A stretch of DNA of 64,000 nt from Aphis gossypii. Taxonomy: Eukaryota; Arthropoda; Insecta; Hemiptera; Aphididae. The number at the start of each line of letters is the position of its first letter. Within the stretch, counting starts at the first letter, position 1. Below are positions 50,325 through 60,720 of this stretch, one piece after another. The DNA is taken from contig NC_065533.1 of NCBI RefSeq assembly GCF_020184175.1, positions 42,818,351-42,882,350 of the forward strand, in the 5' to 3' direction. A program made the translations under genes and the position numbers. The notes below the pieces were generated by a model. It worked only from the letters and a program-made list of their open reading frames with translations, was not told where the DNA came from and searched no databases.

Positions 50325-51916
50325 CTGATTTGATAAAAAAAAAAACTGTTGTCCAGGTGTTTTTCCGAGAGAAAAAGAAGATGGACAAGTGATAGCCGGT
50401 CAACGACGCCAGTCTAAGAAATTGGTGGGAGGTCGTTTATGTAAAGAAAAATGAATAGTTAAAAATATGATAATAGGAAAAGGTGGTAGCTGGAACTCGG
50501 AGCGTGTGCGAGCGGTGATGCCGTGGGACTTTCAAATACTGGCGGGCGGCACAAACGATTGTTATTATAATATGTTAAACAATAATGATAACTGTACCAA
50601 TAATAGTATAATACGCATAAGCCCAAATTACACTGAATCTGAACTGAATATTTGTTGATAATAATTGAATTTTGCAAATTATGTATTAGAAACAATTTTC
50701 AAGACTTCGCAAATAATATGCACGGAACACAAACAATAAAATTACTAATAACATTATTCATTTTTTTTAAGTATAGGTTTTCAAAATTATAAATTCATAA
50801 AAAAAAGAAAACTAAACAAATTTAAAATGCAAAACAACATGATATTGTATAAGTCTTATAAGAATTATTTGTAAATTACAATTAATTAACAAAATCTATT
50901 TTGTCCAAAACTAATTTTACGTAAATATCTCTGATTTTATTGTTTTATTGTTTTGAAAAATACTTTGATTTTCGATGGTTGAAATTGTAGTAGTTTTATT
51001 GCTCTAATAAGTGATGATGACAGAAAAATATGTATAAAAGAACACATACATACGTCATATTAAAATCATTACATTTATTGCTCCGTTCAGAATATAAAAG
51101 TTTTTGTTTTATTATGTAGAAAAAAATGATAATTAGTGAGAAATAAGTAGAATAAACAAACATAAATATATATTTTAATTTTTAATATTATATATCTAAA
51201 AGTATTAATATTTTTAATAGGATATAGGTATAATTTACTAAATACATATAATAATTGAATTTAAGCTTGATTCATATTGTACCATGAGATTAATTGTTTT
51301 TTTTTTCATGAATAATATTATAATATAGTTACTAGTACAAAATGTTCAATATAATTTATTGAGCTTAGTGCTATAAACTCTGTAAATTTGATCAATATGT
51401 GTAAATATTAAACTAACCCACCATACATTAAATTACTGAAAATAGACCAATAATATAATAATGTGATATAAATACATGTATTTACAAAAAACCTATTTTG
51501 TCCTAAATCTACGCAAATCTATAAAACAATATTTATCCGTATAAAAATAAAATCTTAAGTATACAAGTGGTCTTAGAAGATTAAGAACCGAAGACGACCT
51601 ATAAAAGTGCAATACGTGATTTTATCAGAATTGTATAAAAAAAAATTATTTTTTGGTTTACCCATTTAAATGTTTATCAATACACTAAAAAAAATCACGA
51701 TAAATACTTGATGGTTTTTTATATTATACTTATAATATAATGAAAATTAATAGAAACAATAATTTATAAATTGTATTAAAAAAATTTAATTTAAAAACAA
51801 TTAAAAACATGGAAGGTAAATAGATAAAGAATTAAGAATTGAAATGAGAAAATATAAACTAAAGAAATAACTGGATTATAAAAATATATGAAATAATTAC
51901 TCAGAATTATTATAAA

Positions 51917-51918
<2 letters not shown>
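50325..51918. other. GC-raised patch, then AT-rich stretch
   Basis: 50340-50560 is complex (GGAGGTCGTTT, GGAACTCGGAGCG, GGCGGGCGGC) and partly open on both strands (+ 50467-50658, - 50459-50695), perhaps a regulatory element or exon. After 50700 there is only AT-rich DNA. Confidence 0.5.

Positions 51919-51949
<31 letters not shown>
51919..51949 (+). repeat. A31 homopolymer
   Basis: The longest homopolymer in the window. It is followed by T-rich sequence and no clear duplication was found, so it is not assigned to a retroelement. Confidence 0.95.
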
Positions 51950-51951
<2 letters not shown>

Positions 51952-54757
51952 CTTTTTTTAAATGAACGATATTTGCATTTTTTTTTTAAATAACGAATAT
52001 TTTTCACTCATGATTTTTCTATTTTTTTAGTAGTACCTATATAATTATTTTTTTTTTTTTTTTAATAAGTTTTTGAGCTGTTTTTCAACTTTTCAACAAT
52101 TAATGAATTTCAAAAGTGATTTATTTGAAATTATACTTATGTTTGATTCACAGTTTAGAGAAAAGCTATTTTAAAAATCAATTTACTTAAATAATAATAA
52201 TAATATTTTCAAAAAAATAAATCAATTTGAAGTTATAATGTAACGAAAAATAAATTCTATATTTATACCTACGTGTGACATTAAAAACCGAATAATAAAA
52301 TACTTATTAGAATATTTTATTGAGGTTTATTTTATAGAAATGGCAAAAGTTAGTTTTTATACAAGAAAAACATTTTAGAAAGTTAAAGAAGTATTCATTC
52401 TAATTTTCAGCAAAAAATGAATTATTCCTTAACTCAAAATACATTTATCATCTATTCATCTGAAATATAAATCACAAAATTTGATATCATTTTACTTGTC
52501 ACTAAACCAATCATATTTTTCCCTCGGTATGCTTATTATAATGAAAAAAAACCAAATGTGACGTTTATCACATTCAAAATGACTGTTTACATTTTTTGTG
52601 CTTATTCTGATATTTTTTTATTGGTTTCTACTCAAAATATTTTTTTATTATAAATAATAATTCAAATAACTATTTATTTTTAATATTAAAGTATTAATTA
52701 TTAGAATTTAGCAGCATACACACATTATATAATTAGTAATTATATCCACTAGAATTTAGAACAAATATAAATATTTATAATATAATATAATAGGTAGAGT
52801 TAAAAGATAATATAGTATTATTATCATATTATTATCATTTAATAAAAAAAAATTGTTTGATAAACTGACATTTAATTTGCGTTTTACTGTTAATACATTT
52901 TCTAAAAGGCTAAACTGAAAAGCTCATAATTTATACTTTTCTTATCACCAATTTAAAAGCAAATTACAAACACTCGAAAACTTTTAACTAAATAAGTATT
53001 ATACCGATCATATACTATGTGTTTTGTTATAAAAACCGTATATACTTAAGTTGGAATTACGAATTTTCTTTTTAAATTAAATTTCCTATGAAAAACACCA
53101 GCACGTATTTGAGTATTTCATGAAACCATTATTATACATTTTAAAATATTGAATATATTATATAACATTATAGTTATCAACTGAAAATTATGAAGATTTT
53201 TAAATTTTTCCCGAAAAGTTAAAATGCAATTATGTTTTATAATATTTATACCTTTAGTGTATAAATATAAGTGTATGTATTAAAAAAAAAATTATTTTAT
53301 TGTATAATTTAAACTTAATACATTTTTTTTTTTAATTGGACTACGTTGGAAATACCTAATGTAGGTAGGTATCTAAATTAATAACCATGGACTGTGAGAC
53401 ATAACAGAGTCATGAAGCAAAAAGAGAACATTTATTAAGTATATGTACATATTAATATGTATTAAGTAGGTATATCCATACAATGTACATTAAAAACAAG
53501 TTTAAGTTAATAAATTTTATTTACTTTAATAGATAACTTAACTGTTAGAGCTTTTTTTTAATTTAATTTTACAATTATTATATTAATTCCTCCTATAGAT
53601 ATTTTTATTTTTTTATTTCAAAATAATTTATTAACATATTTTAGTAATAAAATAACTAGTAAGTAGTAATTATAATAAATGTACCAACTGAACTAAGCTC
53701 GTATCTGATAAACTGAAAATTTTCCTTTATTAAGAACTCGAAAATATTGTGAAGCTTTGCAATTGACTTATTTTAATTTATATATCAAGTATTACAACCA
53801 TTTATGATACATCCATTCTATAATATGTGTACCTAGAAGGATATAACAAAATATAAACAATTTAGCCAAATGAAACCTTAGCGCCGTTGTTTTATCTCAC
53901 GCCGTTAAATTTAACTACTTATTTCAATATTCTGTCTTATGAACATTTATAATTATAACATTACTTAGTTAGCTTTGATCAAAATTCATTAATAATTACT
54001 GCATTTATATTTTTTTTTAAATAATTCTGTGCTGTAGTTTTTTTTTTTTTATTATTATTAGTAACAGAAATGTTACCCAATATTTGTTTCTTCTACGTTA
54101 CCCTAGAAAATACAAGTGTATGCATAACTATCACAAATCATAAGATTGCAATATTATAATACAAATCTTAATTGCATCAGAGTCGTTTCTCAGAAAATTG
54201 TAACTGATCTATGGTAACTTATTTAAGATAATATAATTTATTTGTCTGATATAACTCTAAATTGTCATTTAGTATTTATGATTATTTCGAAGTTATATGA
54301 TATAATATATTAACGGATACATTTAGTATCATTCATAATGGAATAATCAATGTACCTACCTGAAAATAATGTTTATTTCAAACTAATAGTAGTTTCAATG
54401 TTATACAATTATAATATGCTTAAAACTTTAAAGTGTACCTAATAACAAGTAATCTGTGCAAGTATTTTTAAAACTAAATTGTATGATTACAATATAATAC
54501 AAAATATAATATTAGTATATATATTTCATACATTAGTAAACATACTTTTTGAAATTTATTAGTACGCGCAATATTGACTTTTATATGTTTGGGTCAAACA
54601 TCTGTTATTATAAATGCATTATTAAATAAAATAAGCATGAACTATTTTCCCATGTAAAATATAAAATTAAGATTGCATATTATTTATCATTTTCCCTAAT
54701 AATGTAAGCCCCACTTTATTTATTTCGCTTTTTATTTTCTATATATTTTTTATTTAT
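51950..54757. other. AT-rich stretch, no gene seen
   Basis: Homopolymers and AT-rich DNA. A short richer spot at 53878-53915 repeats CGCCGTT twice. Confidence 0.6.
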
Positions 54758-54994
54758 ATGATATTCGTGACCAGTAATATAAATGTGAATGTTTTCAGAC
54801 GGAAAATCGAAATTAGCAACTACAGAAAAATAAATATAACTAAAAAGTACGTGCTGTGTCGAATGAATACTTTTTGGAGTCAGTTCATACGTCACGTCTC
54901 TAGCTTCGAAAAAAATCTATTGCTAAATAAGTTTTCTTCGCTTTACTGCGAGTCCTTTGACGTTCTGACAATTTGTTTTGCAAATAATTTGTAG
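54758..54994 (+). CDS. 78-codon ATG frame or last exon
   Basis: The first 15 codons are AT-rich. GTGAATGTTTTCAG at 54797 is a good acceptor, after which the frame has raised GC and reads RRKIEISNYRK and RMNTFWSQFIRHVSSFEK to TAG. I therefore favour a possible last exon from about 54800 over a complete gene. Nothing in it was recognised. Confidence 0.22.
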   Translation: MIFVTSNINVNVFRRKIEISNYRKINITKKYVLCRMNTFWSQFIRHVSSFEKNLLLNKFSSLYCESFDVLTICFANNL

Positions 54995-55458
54995 AAATGT
55001 GTTTTGGGACGTTACCAGATTAAAGGGAAAAAATCAAATGTATTCTGAATAGGTATTTTTCATCATTCAGCCGAATTGCAAAGGAACAATAAAAATAAAT
55101 ATACACAAAAAAACAATTTGAATTTCTATTTCCGTTTCGTAATATTGTGTTCAGTTAGAAATTTTCAAAGTTTAAAAAAATTTAAAAACAATAATTTTAT
55201 TTACATTTATAATTCGTAGTTTTTAATATTGTGAACTGTATATTTTATGACATTCGAGTGATGAGATGATTATAGTAGGGTTTGGTTAATCTGAACGAGA
55301 TAGGGGAAAGAGGTTATTAGGATTATTTATAACTTAAAATCAGTTTTATTGTAATTTAAATTTCGAAATTTATACTTATTTTTATCTATACATACTGTAT
55401 TAATTCATACCAAAATTATTATTATGTATAAATAGACAGTTAATCTATATATTACATA
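54995..55458. other. AT-rich spacer
   Basis: No feature seen apart from a small richer spot at 55265-55320. Confidence 0.6.
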
Positions 55459-55653
55459 TTATATACCTATTCGTTTAAAATATTGATTTTTTTTTTTTTC
55501 ACTAGTTCTTATATGCTGATAAAATGCTTTGTCCCGTAAATGTCTAAACGTGTGTGTATTAGCGATATGGCAATTTTCAAGTCCTTTCGGATTAGCCTGT
55601 ATTCGGAATAACGAGACCTTACTATACTTAAGATTTTTTTTATAACGAAGCAT
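55459..55653 (-). CDS. 64-residue basic ATG frame, unrecognised
   Basis: A true ATG (poor context, T at -3) opens 64 codons: MLRYKKNLKYSKVSLFR, then QANPKGLENCHIANTH and FRHLRDKAFYQHIR, ending after a poly-Lys stretch coded by an A-run. Balanced codons in the middle make it one of the more protein-like frames here. It is strongly basic and has no membrane segment. No family was recognised. Confidence 0.22.
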   Translation of the reverse strand: MLRYKKNLKYSKVSLFRIQANPKGLENCHIANTHTFRHLRDKAFYQHIRTSEKKKNQYFKRIGI

Positions 55654-56236
55654 AAATACTATTTTTATTTAAAAAAAATATACATTACTTGTTTTTAAAG
55701 AAATAGTACAGTTCGATAAAAAGATATACGTAATAAACAAAAATAATACAATATTACTAATATTTCCAATACTAATAATAACGCCTTTAAGAATGGGCAA
55801 GTTTTGATGTATTCTATTATACATTATTTTCATTTTTATATTTAATATTTTTTATTATATTGCATTTTTTATACTTAACGCACAGCTAGGTTAACGATAG
55901 TAGCGAAAATAAAGAGATTTGGTTAAATGTGGAATTTTGGAAATAAAGGAAAGCAGAATTAATGTCAAATCGACCGAACCTCATTGATGAGTAGAGGGTT
56001 TTTTTAACGAGAAAAATAAAAAGATAAGGGTTTCGAGACCATTAGTATGGGCTTGAAATGTTTCTTCTTATATATATACATATATTCTTAAGTTATTTAG
56101 ATTTTCTTTTTTATATTTTAAATTTATTCGCACAGTTCACGCTTTGAATGACAAAACTTAAATAAATTTATAAGGTGTCAAGGTATAACCGAATCCAATT
56201 GATGAATAATTGAACCAATAAGGCACGTATATATTG
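55654..56236. other. AT-rich stretch, slightly richer at 55880-56065
   Basis: A patch of raised complexity includes AGCTAGGTTAACG-like and TCGACCGAACCTC words. No supported exon. Confidence 0.5.
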
Positions 56237-56509
56237 ATGTATAATAACAAAAAAAAAACCAAGATTGTGACTAAAAATACGGTTAAAACGCTACAACAAC
56301 CACTGATTGGTTTATTTGAATTATATTTGGTTAAATATGCGTTGACATTTGACTGTGAATCAAAATCTATTAAATATTTATATTTAAATCACTCGCGGTT
56401 CATTCCGCGATTTGTGTTATTTTATGTACAGTACATTCGAATATTCGATGGAGACTATCTATTTATAAAATGTAAAATATTTTTAGGCAATGCAATAAAA
56501 AAAATATAA
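56237..56509 (+). CDS. 90-residue ATG frame, unrecognised
   Basis: The ATG lies in a poor context and the frame ends TAA. The start is Lys/Thr-rich (NNKKKTKIVTKNTVK); the middle has a hydrophobic stretch (IGLFELYLVKYALTF). A CG-rich hairpin lies inside (56393-56410). Low GC in most of the frame weakens the coding case. Confidence 0.17.
   Translation: MYNNKKKTKIVTKNTVKTLQQPLIGLFELYLVKYALTFDCESKSIKYLYLNHSRFIPRFVLFYVQYIRIFDGDYLFIKCKIFLGNAIKKI
56393..56410. repeat. TCGCGG/CCGCGA hairpin
   Basis: Six-bp CpG-rich arms around TTCATT in AT-rich surroundings. Confidence 0.6.
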
Positions 56510-58635
56510 TGATTGAATATGATACATATAATAATTTCTTAATATGTATTTATAAAATTATTTTAATCATCGTTTAGTATAAATCGACTTGTTTCGGAAA
56601 ACTTTTGCGACCATTGACTATGTACAAAAATGAAAATAAGTCCTAAACCCTGGTGATAAATAATTTATTATTGAGATAGTAATTTTTCATTCCCAGTAGG
56701 TACACAATATAATATTTTGATGAAATATAATAAAAATAGGTATTTCATTTATGTTTTTCATTAATAATAATTAAGCGGCAGTAACCGGACATCGGCCCAT
56801 CTGGCTGTTATCAAAATCATATTTAAGAAACGTATGCAAATATCCCCCCACCTCTTAAAGGACATCATTCATTACAGCCCATAATGGTGATCTAGCAGCT
56901 GGTACAGAAATATTTTAAAATCTAATGTTTGGCAAACACATACCCCTTCACCATATCAAAATAACGACGATGGCGGGAAGGAAAATTACATTAAAAAGTA
57001 TTCTTTCCATTGCTATGATATTGAATTATTATAAAAATGTTATGTAGGCAAACATAATTTTATGATTAAAATAAAATAAATTTTAACTAGAGTTCATCAC
57101 TTAAAACATGATTTTATCAATTAATTATAAATATATTTTTTTTATATAACTATGAAACTGCAGAATAAAAACCTCGCTACAAAATATTGCTATAAGGTTT
57201 TTGATTTGAACGTGACAGTACAATGTTAATAGAAAAACGAAACGTGGTTTACACAAAAACATCTAGATTTTCTTAAAACAAAGTTCATGTTAAGATTTTT
57301 ATCAATATTTATAATAAACTCAAAAAACTTAAAAAATTATCTTTTGAATATTTTTTGTTATAATATAAAAATAATATTAATATAGAAAATATTTCAAAGG
57401 TTATTTCTAGAAACATACGAATTTTTATACTTATATACTTTATTAGAAATATTATTTTGCAGATCACTTTACTTTGTACTATTTTTCCTTTCTATGGCAA
57501 GGGCCCATTCCTTATCAAAGGTAGAGTGAGTTTTTATTATTTATGGTACCGATCTACCTTGTTTTCTATCTAGGTAAGCTGAAAATGTCACAAAATATTC
57601 AAATTCACAGTTACTAGACATAATAAAAAATTTTAAAAATGATTATATTCTTTTTTTGTGCTAAATATAGATTTCTAAAATGTTATACTTTATATTATTT
57701 TTATGTATAATAAGACTGATTACAAAATTAATCAAAATCAAGACAATATAAAAATAATTATATATAAAAATTTTTTTTATAGATATTTCAAACATTTAAA
57801 ATTTAAAATAGGTATATCAATAAAGTTCGATATTTAAAAAAATAAAAAAAATTAGTTATTTTGTTATAATTTTATAAGAGCTTGACAATTTTTATTATTT
57901 ATATCAGATATTATTATTGAATATACATAGACAAAGTGAAATTTATTAAATTCTAAGTTATAGTATGTCAGTAACATAATATGACGTTACATATTATGTA
58001 ATATTTTATGAAATTATATTATAATATCTAATACTCGTAATTAATATATTTGTATTATCTCGTACACAATATAATAATCATTATATATCGGATTTGATTT
58101 TGGCATACATTAGTTCAATCTTCCATAACACTAATGAAAATAAATGAATACCTAATAGCAATATTAATATGTATTTATAAATACAGGTTGATAAATGATT
58201 TGTGTTCAAATTATTTTTCAGCATATTCATGTACAATTATTGATGTGATCTACTCAAAGACTTACACTCAAAACCTACCTATAGAAATGTACATGTAGTG
58301 ACTTCTCTATTAAAATATTTTTTTTAAGTTTTTATGTTTTTCAATAATGGAACAATTAGACAATAATAGAATATTTCTTTCTATATCTATATTATATTAG
58401 AGTTATGAATACTGAGAGTAATATTTTATTGTACTTTTTATAATACTGGCTAACAGTCAAATATTTCACCTTGACTGTTTGATGTATGTTATTACATTAT
58501 TATTGTTATTGCTTTTAGAAAAACTTTTTTCCCAGTACTTTACTATATTTTTTTATGATTACAATAATATCGATTTTCAGATTTGTACCTATATATTTTT
58601 TATTTAACTTTGAAATATACCGTCGTTTTATAATA
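56510..58635. other. AT-rich stretch with one complex patch
   Basis: 56777-56985 is complex and open in several frames. The minus strand reads GGYLHTFLKYDFDNSQMGRC, which distantly recalls the end of LINE reverse transcriptases (GHG-x-F-x-YL...C), and the + strand also has an open frame. This is unproven. At 57494-57520 a short ATG segment (MARAHSLSK) ends in AAAG|GTAGAG. The rest is AT-rich. Confidence 0.45.
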
Positions 58636-58803
58636 CAAACAATCATAGACGCCCGCAGAAATTTTTCTAGGAGGGAGCAATGTTAGGATTCGTTATATGA
58701 TAAATAGTAATTTATCTTTAAAATTCAATTTAAAACATGTTTTTGAAAAGCCAGGGGGGGAATGCCCCAGCTTGCCCCCCTTCCGGACGCCTATGCAAAC
58801 AAT
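58636..58803. mobile_element. 152-bp hAT-like MITE with 8-bp TSD
   Basis: CAAACAAT at 58636-58643 is repeated exactly at 58796-58803. Between them 58644-58795 starts CATAGACGCCCG and ends CGGACGCCTATG: reverse-complemented, the end is CATAGGCGTCCG, 10 of 12 matches. The inner sequence contains CTAGGAGGGAG on the left and a G7...C6 hairpin on the right. Terminal inverted repeats, tiny size, no coding capacity and an 8-bp duplication fit a non-autonomous element moved by a hAT transposase; P and Merlin elements also make 8-9 bp duplications. The perfect duplication suggests a fairly recent insertion. Confidence 0.85.
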
Positions 58804-59590
58804 ACGTTCTCACATTGTTCATACTTACTTATAGTAATTATTTATAGGATTTCACATCTCCTCGTGTATCCTTTGTATGATTTACATCCACCGTTCCAGT
58901 GTTCGAGGATGATTAAAAAGCTTCAAAGAATTTACAAGAAGCCGTGTAAATATTAATTTAGAGTAGTAAATAAATATGTCTAATGTGATATCAACCTAAT
59001 AAAAATATTCCCGTTTGACATTTTCGTAAGCAACGAAAAGTTTTGAATATTAATTCAATCAATTATTGTAATATTCATCATTATGAAATAATAATATCGT
59101 AGAATAATCTACGTATACGATTCATCATAATACGTTAAGTATAATTCCGTATTAAAAGGTATTAAATTGACATGATGAGATCAAAAATCTCGTATTTGTT
59201 CATGAAGCATAATATTACGTGTGTCTCTTTACTGACTTTACATCAAATTATCCATAAAACATTTACAACAAATTCAAGGAAATGATCTATCGATGAGTTA
59301 ATATAACGTGGAACTCAGTCACAATATTGCATTTGTGTAATGATGTCTGAATGCGAAATTTGCATCACGGATAAACATACATGTATAAATTAACTCTCGT
59401 ATTCGATTTTCTACATCTTAATTTTTGGAAGACTTCAATAACACTCCTAAATAAACATTACACAACGGGCTGCCTTTCAAAATGTACCTGTTTAATTTTT
59501 AAAGGTTTTGCAAATTTATTAGAAAACTAACCCAAGTGTTAATTAAGTGAAATGTGTTTAACCGTTTTAGCTTTCTGCCATCAAATGATA
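58804..59590. other. AT-rich stretch after MITE
   Basis: No supported gene. The frame 58762-58956 starts inside the MITE and is spurious. Confidence 0.6.
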
Positions 59591-59787
59591 AATTATGTAA
59601 ACGCGTACCTATATATCTATATAGAAAGATACGGAGCGACGAGGGCTTTTTGTGATGTGATATTCAGTAGGTAGGTAGGATGGCTAGGCAGATATACGCG
59701 TCAGGTTTTAATTATATTAATATTACTACGGTATAGTTGTTATTATTAACTATTTAAATGTTTTAAAATTCCTCGCGGATCGTTAAA

Positions 59788-59943
59788 ATGCTTCGTTTCG
59801 TCAAGTTTCATGTTATTTTAAAACTGCTGTACACGTCCGGTAAGCGAGTGATTGTAATTTCGCTTTATAAACCGTTTAAATATATTACGTTTTACGATCC
59901 ATCAAAAAGACACTGTTATAAGTTTATTAAAATAATTGTATAA
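59788..59943 (+). CDS. 51-residue ATG frame or first exon
   Basis: ATG in AAAATGC context (A at -3) opens MLRFVKFHVILKLLYTS, a short hydrophobic and basic start like a signal sequence. CGTCCG|GTAAGCG after 17 codons plus one base is a good donor; unspliced, the frame runs on to TAA as 51 residues (includes KRVIVISLYKPFKY). G+C is higher before the donor than after, favouring a first exon 59788-59839. The protein was not recognised. Confidence 0.33.
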   Translation: MLRFVKFHVILKLLYTSGKRVIVISLYKPFKYITFYDPSKRHCYKFIKIIV

Positions 59944-60133
59944 ATAAATATGGACAAATAATATTCTGAAGGTTAGAGAAATCGATAGAGGAAAGGGGCA
60001 CTCTGCGGCTAGTATAAACTAAATACTACTGCGTGAACGTATATTTAATGCCCTTTGTCTGTACAAGCACGGCGGTACTTTTGCAAACGACCGTAAAATT
60101 GAAAAAGGAAAATAATCTCCGTGGAATTTATAC

Positions 60134-60226
60134 ATGGTAAACAAAAACCAGTCGTCGGTGTTTGTCGAAGATTTGCTACGACGGATGAGACGAACTAAGG
60201 ATACAAGCGAAACAAAGCTACCGTAG
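60134..60226 (+). CDS. 30-residue ATG frame, unrecognised
   Basis: ATG (context TACATGG) opens MVNKNQSSVFVEDLLRRMRR and then TKDTSETKLP before TAG. Codon and residue content are protein-like, with an amphipathic basic stretch. It overlaps a minus-strand ATG frame (60195-60293) in antisense. Small ORF, part of an exon, or chance. Confidence 0.27.
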   Translation: MVNKNQSSVFVEDLLRRMRRTKDTSETKLP

Positions 60227-60260
60227 AATATTGCAAATGCCCAAGGCTTTTTTCGCTTAC

Positions 60261-60293
60261 CCGCCGAGGAGACAAACGGCTAACCGACCACAT
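60261..60293 (-). CDS. Candidate short first exon, minus strand
   Basis: ATG (A at -3) followed by ten codons, MWSVSRLSPRR, ends in CGG|GTAAGC, a strong donor, leaving phase 0. Unspliced, the frame continues to TAG at 60195 (32 residues). The phase equals that of the minus-strand ATG exon at 33613-33720, so both could splice to the same downstream exon as alternative first exons. Not recognised; very short. Confidence 0.3.
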
Positions 60294-60380
60294 AATGTAA
60301 TAGCTTTTTTTTGCGTCAGATGTTATTTGGCATTGCTTATTGAACCAATGCTTCTCCGGGGGAATGGAGGAGACATTATT

Positions 60381-60399
60381 ATTATATATATATATATAA
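60381..60399. repeat. (TA)n microsatellite
   Basis: About nine TA units within a TTA/TA-rich tract. Confidence 0.9.
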
Positions 60400-60720
60400 T
60401 AGTTTAATAAAAAAAAAATGTATAAATATAATAATAATAAATACCAATAATAATAATATCGAACCTACATAGGATTCTCGGCAGGCTCCTCTTCCGGTCC
60501 GACTGACTTATAATGTTACCGGCGTTCGGTTTGCATTTACGTTCCAGTGAATTTTCATTAAGCGTTCTTGGTGAAAATCGAACTTCTGGATGAAAATGAT
60601 GTCGGGCACGATTAACAAATGCTCACGCGATTCCAGTGGATACGAACGACTATACTAAAATACGTATATAATATATATACTGCACGTGTGCAGATATGAT
60701 GAAGATTGGAAAATCCATTA

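Larger units (their letters stand above)
59591..60720. promoter_or_regulatory. GC-raised 1.1-kb patch with frames on both strands
   Basis: This is the second clearest compositional island after the CpG island. It carries TAGGTAGGTAGG (59671-59682), a forkhead-like GTAAACAAA (60137-60145), GC-rich stretches at 59985-60090 and 60170-60290, and the three short ATG frames listed below. Both strands have donor-like sites. It is a good candidate for a promoter with first exons. Confidence 0.45.

Noticed and set aside
51919..51949. A31 as a retroelement tail
   Set aside because: No duplicated flank and no element-like sequence before it.
58762..58956. 64-codon ATG frame
   Set aside because: It starts inside the MITE and leaves it through the target duplication, so it cannot be an old gene.
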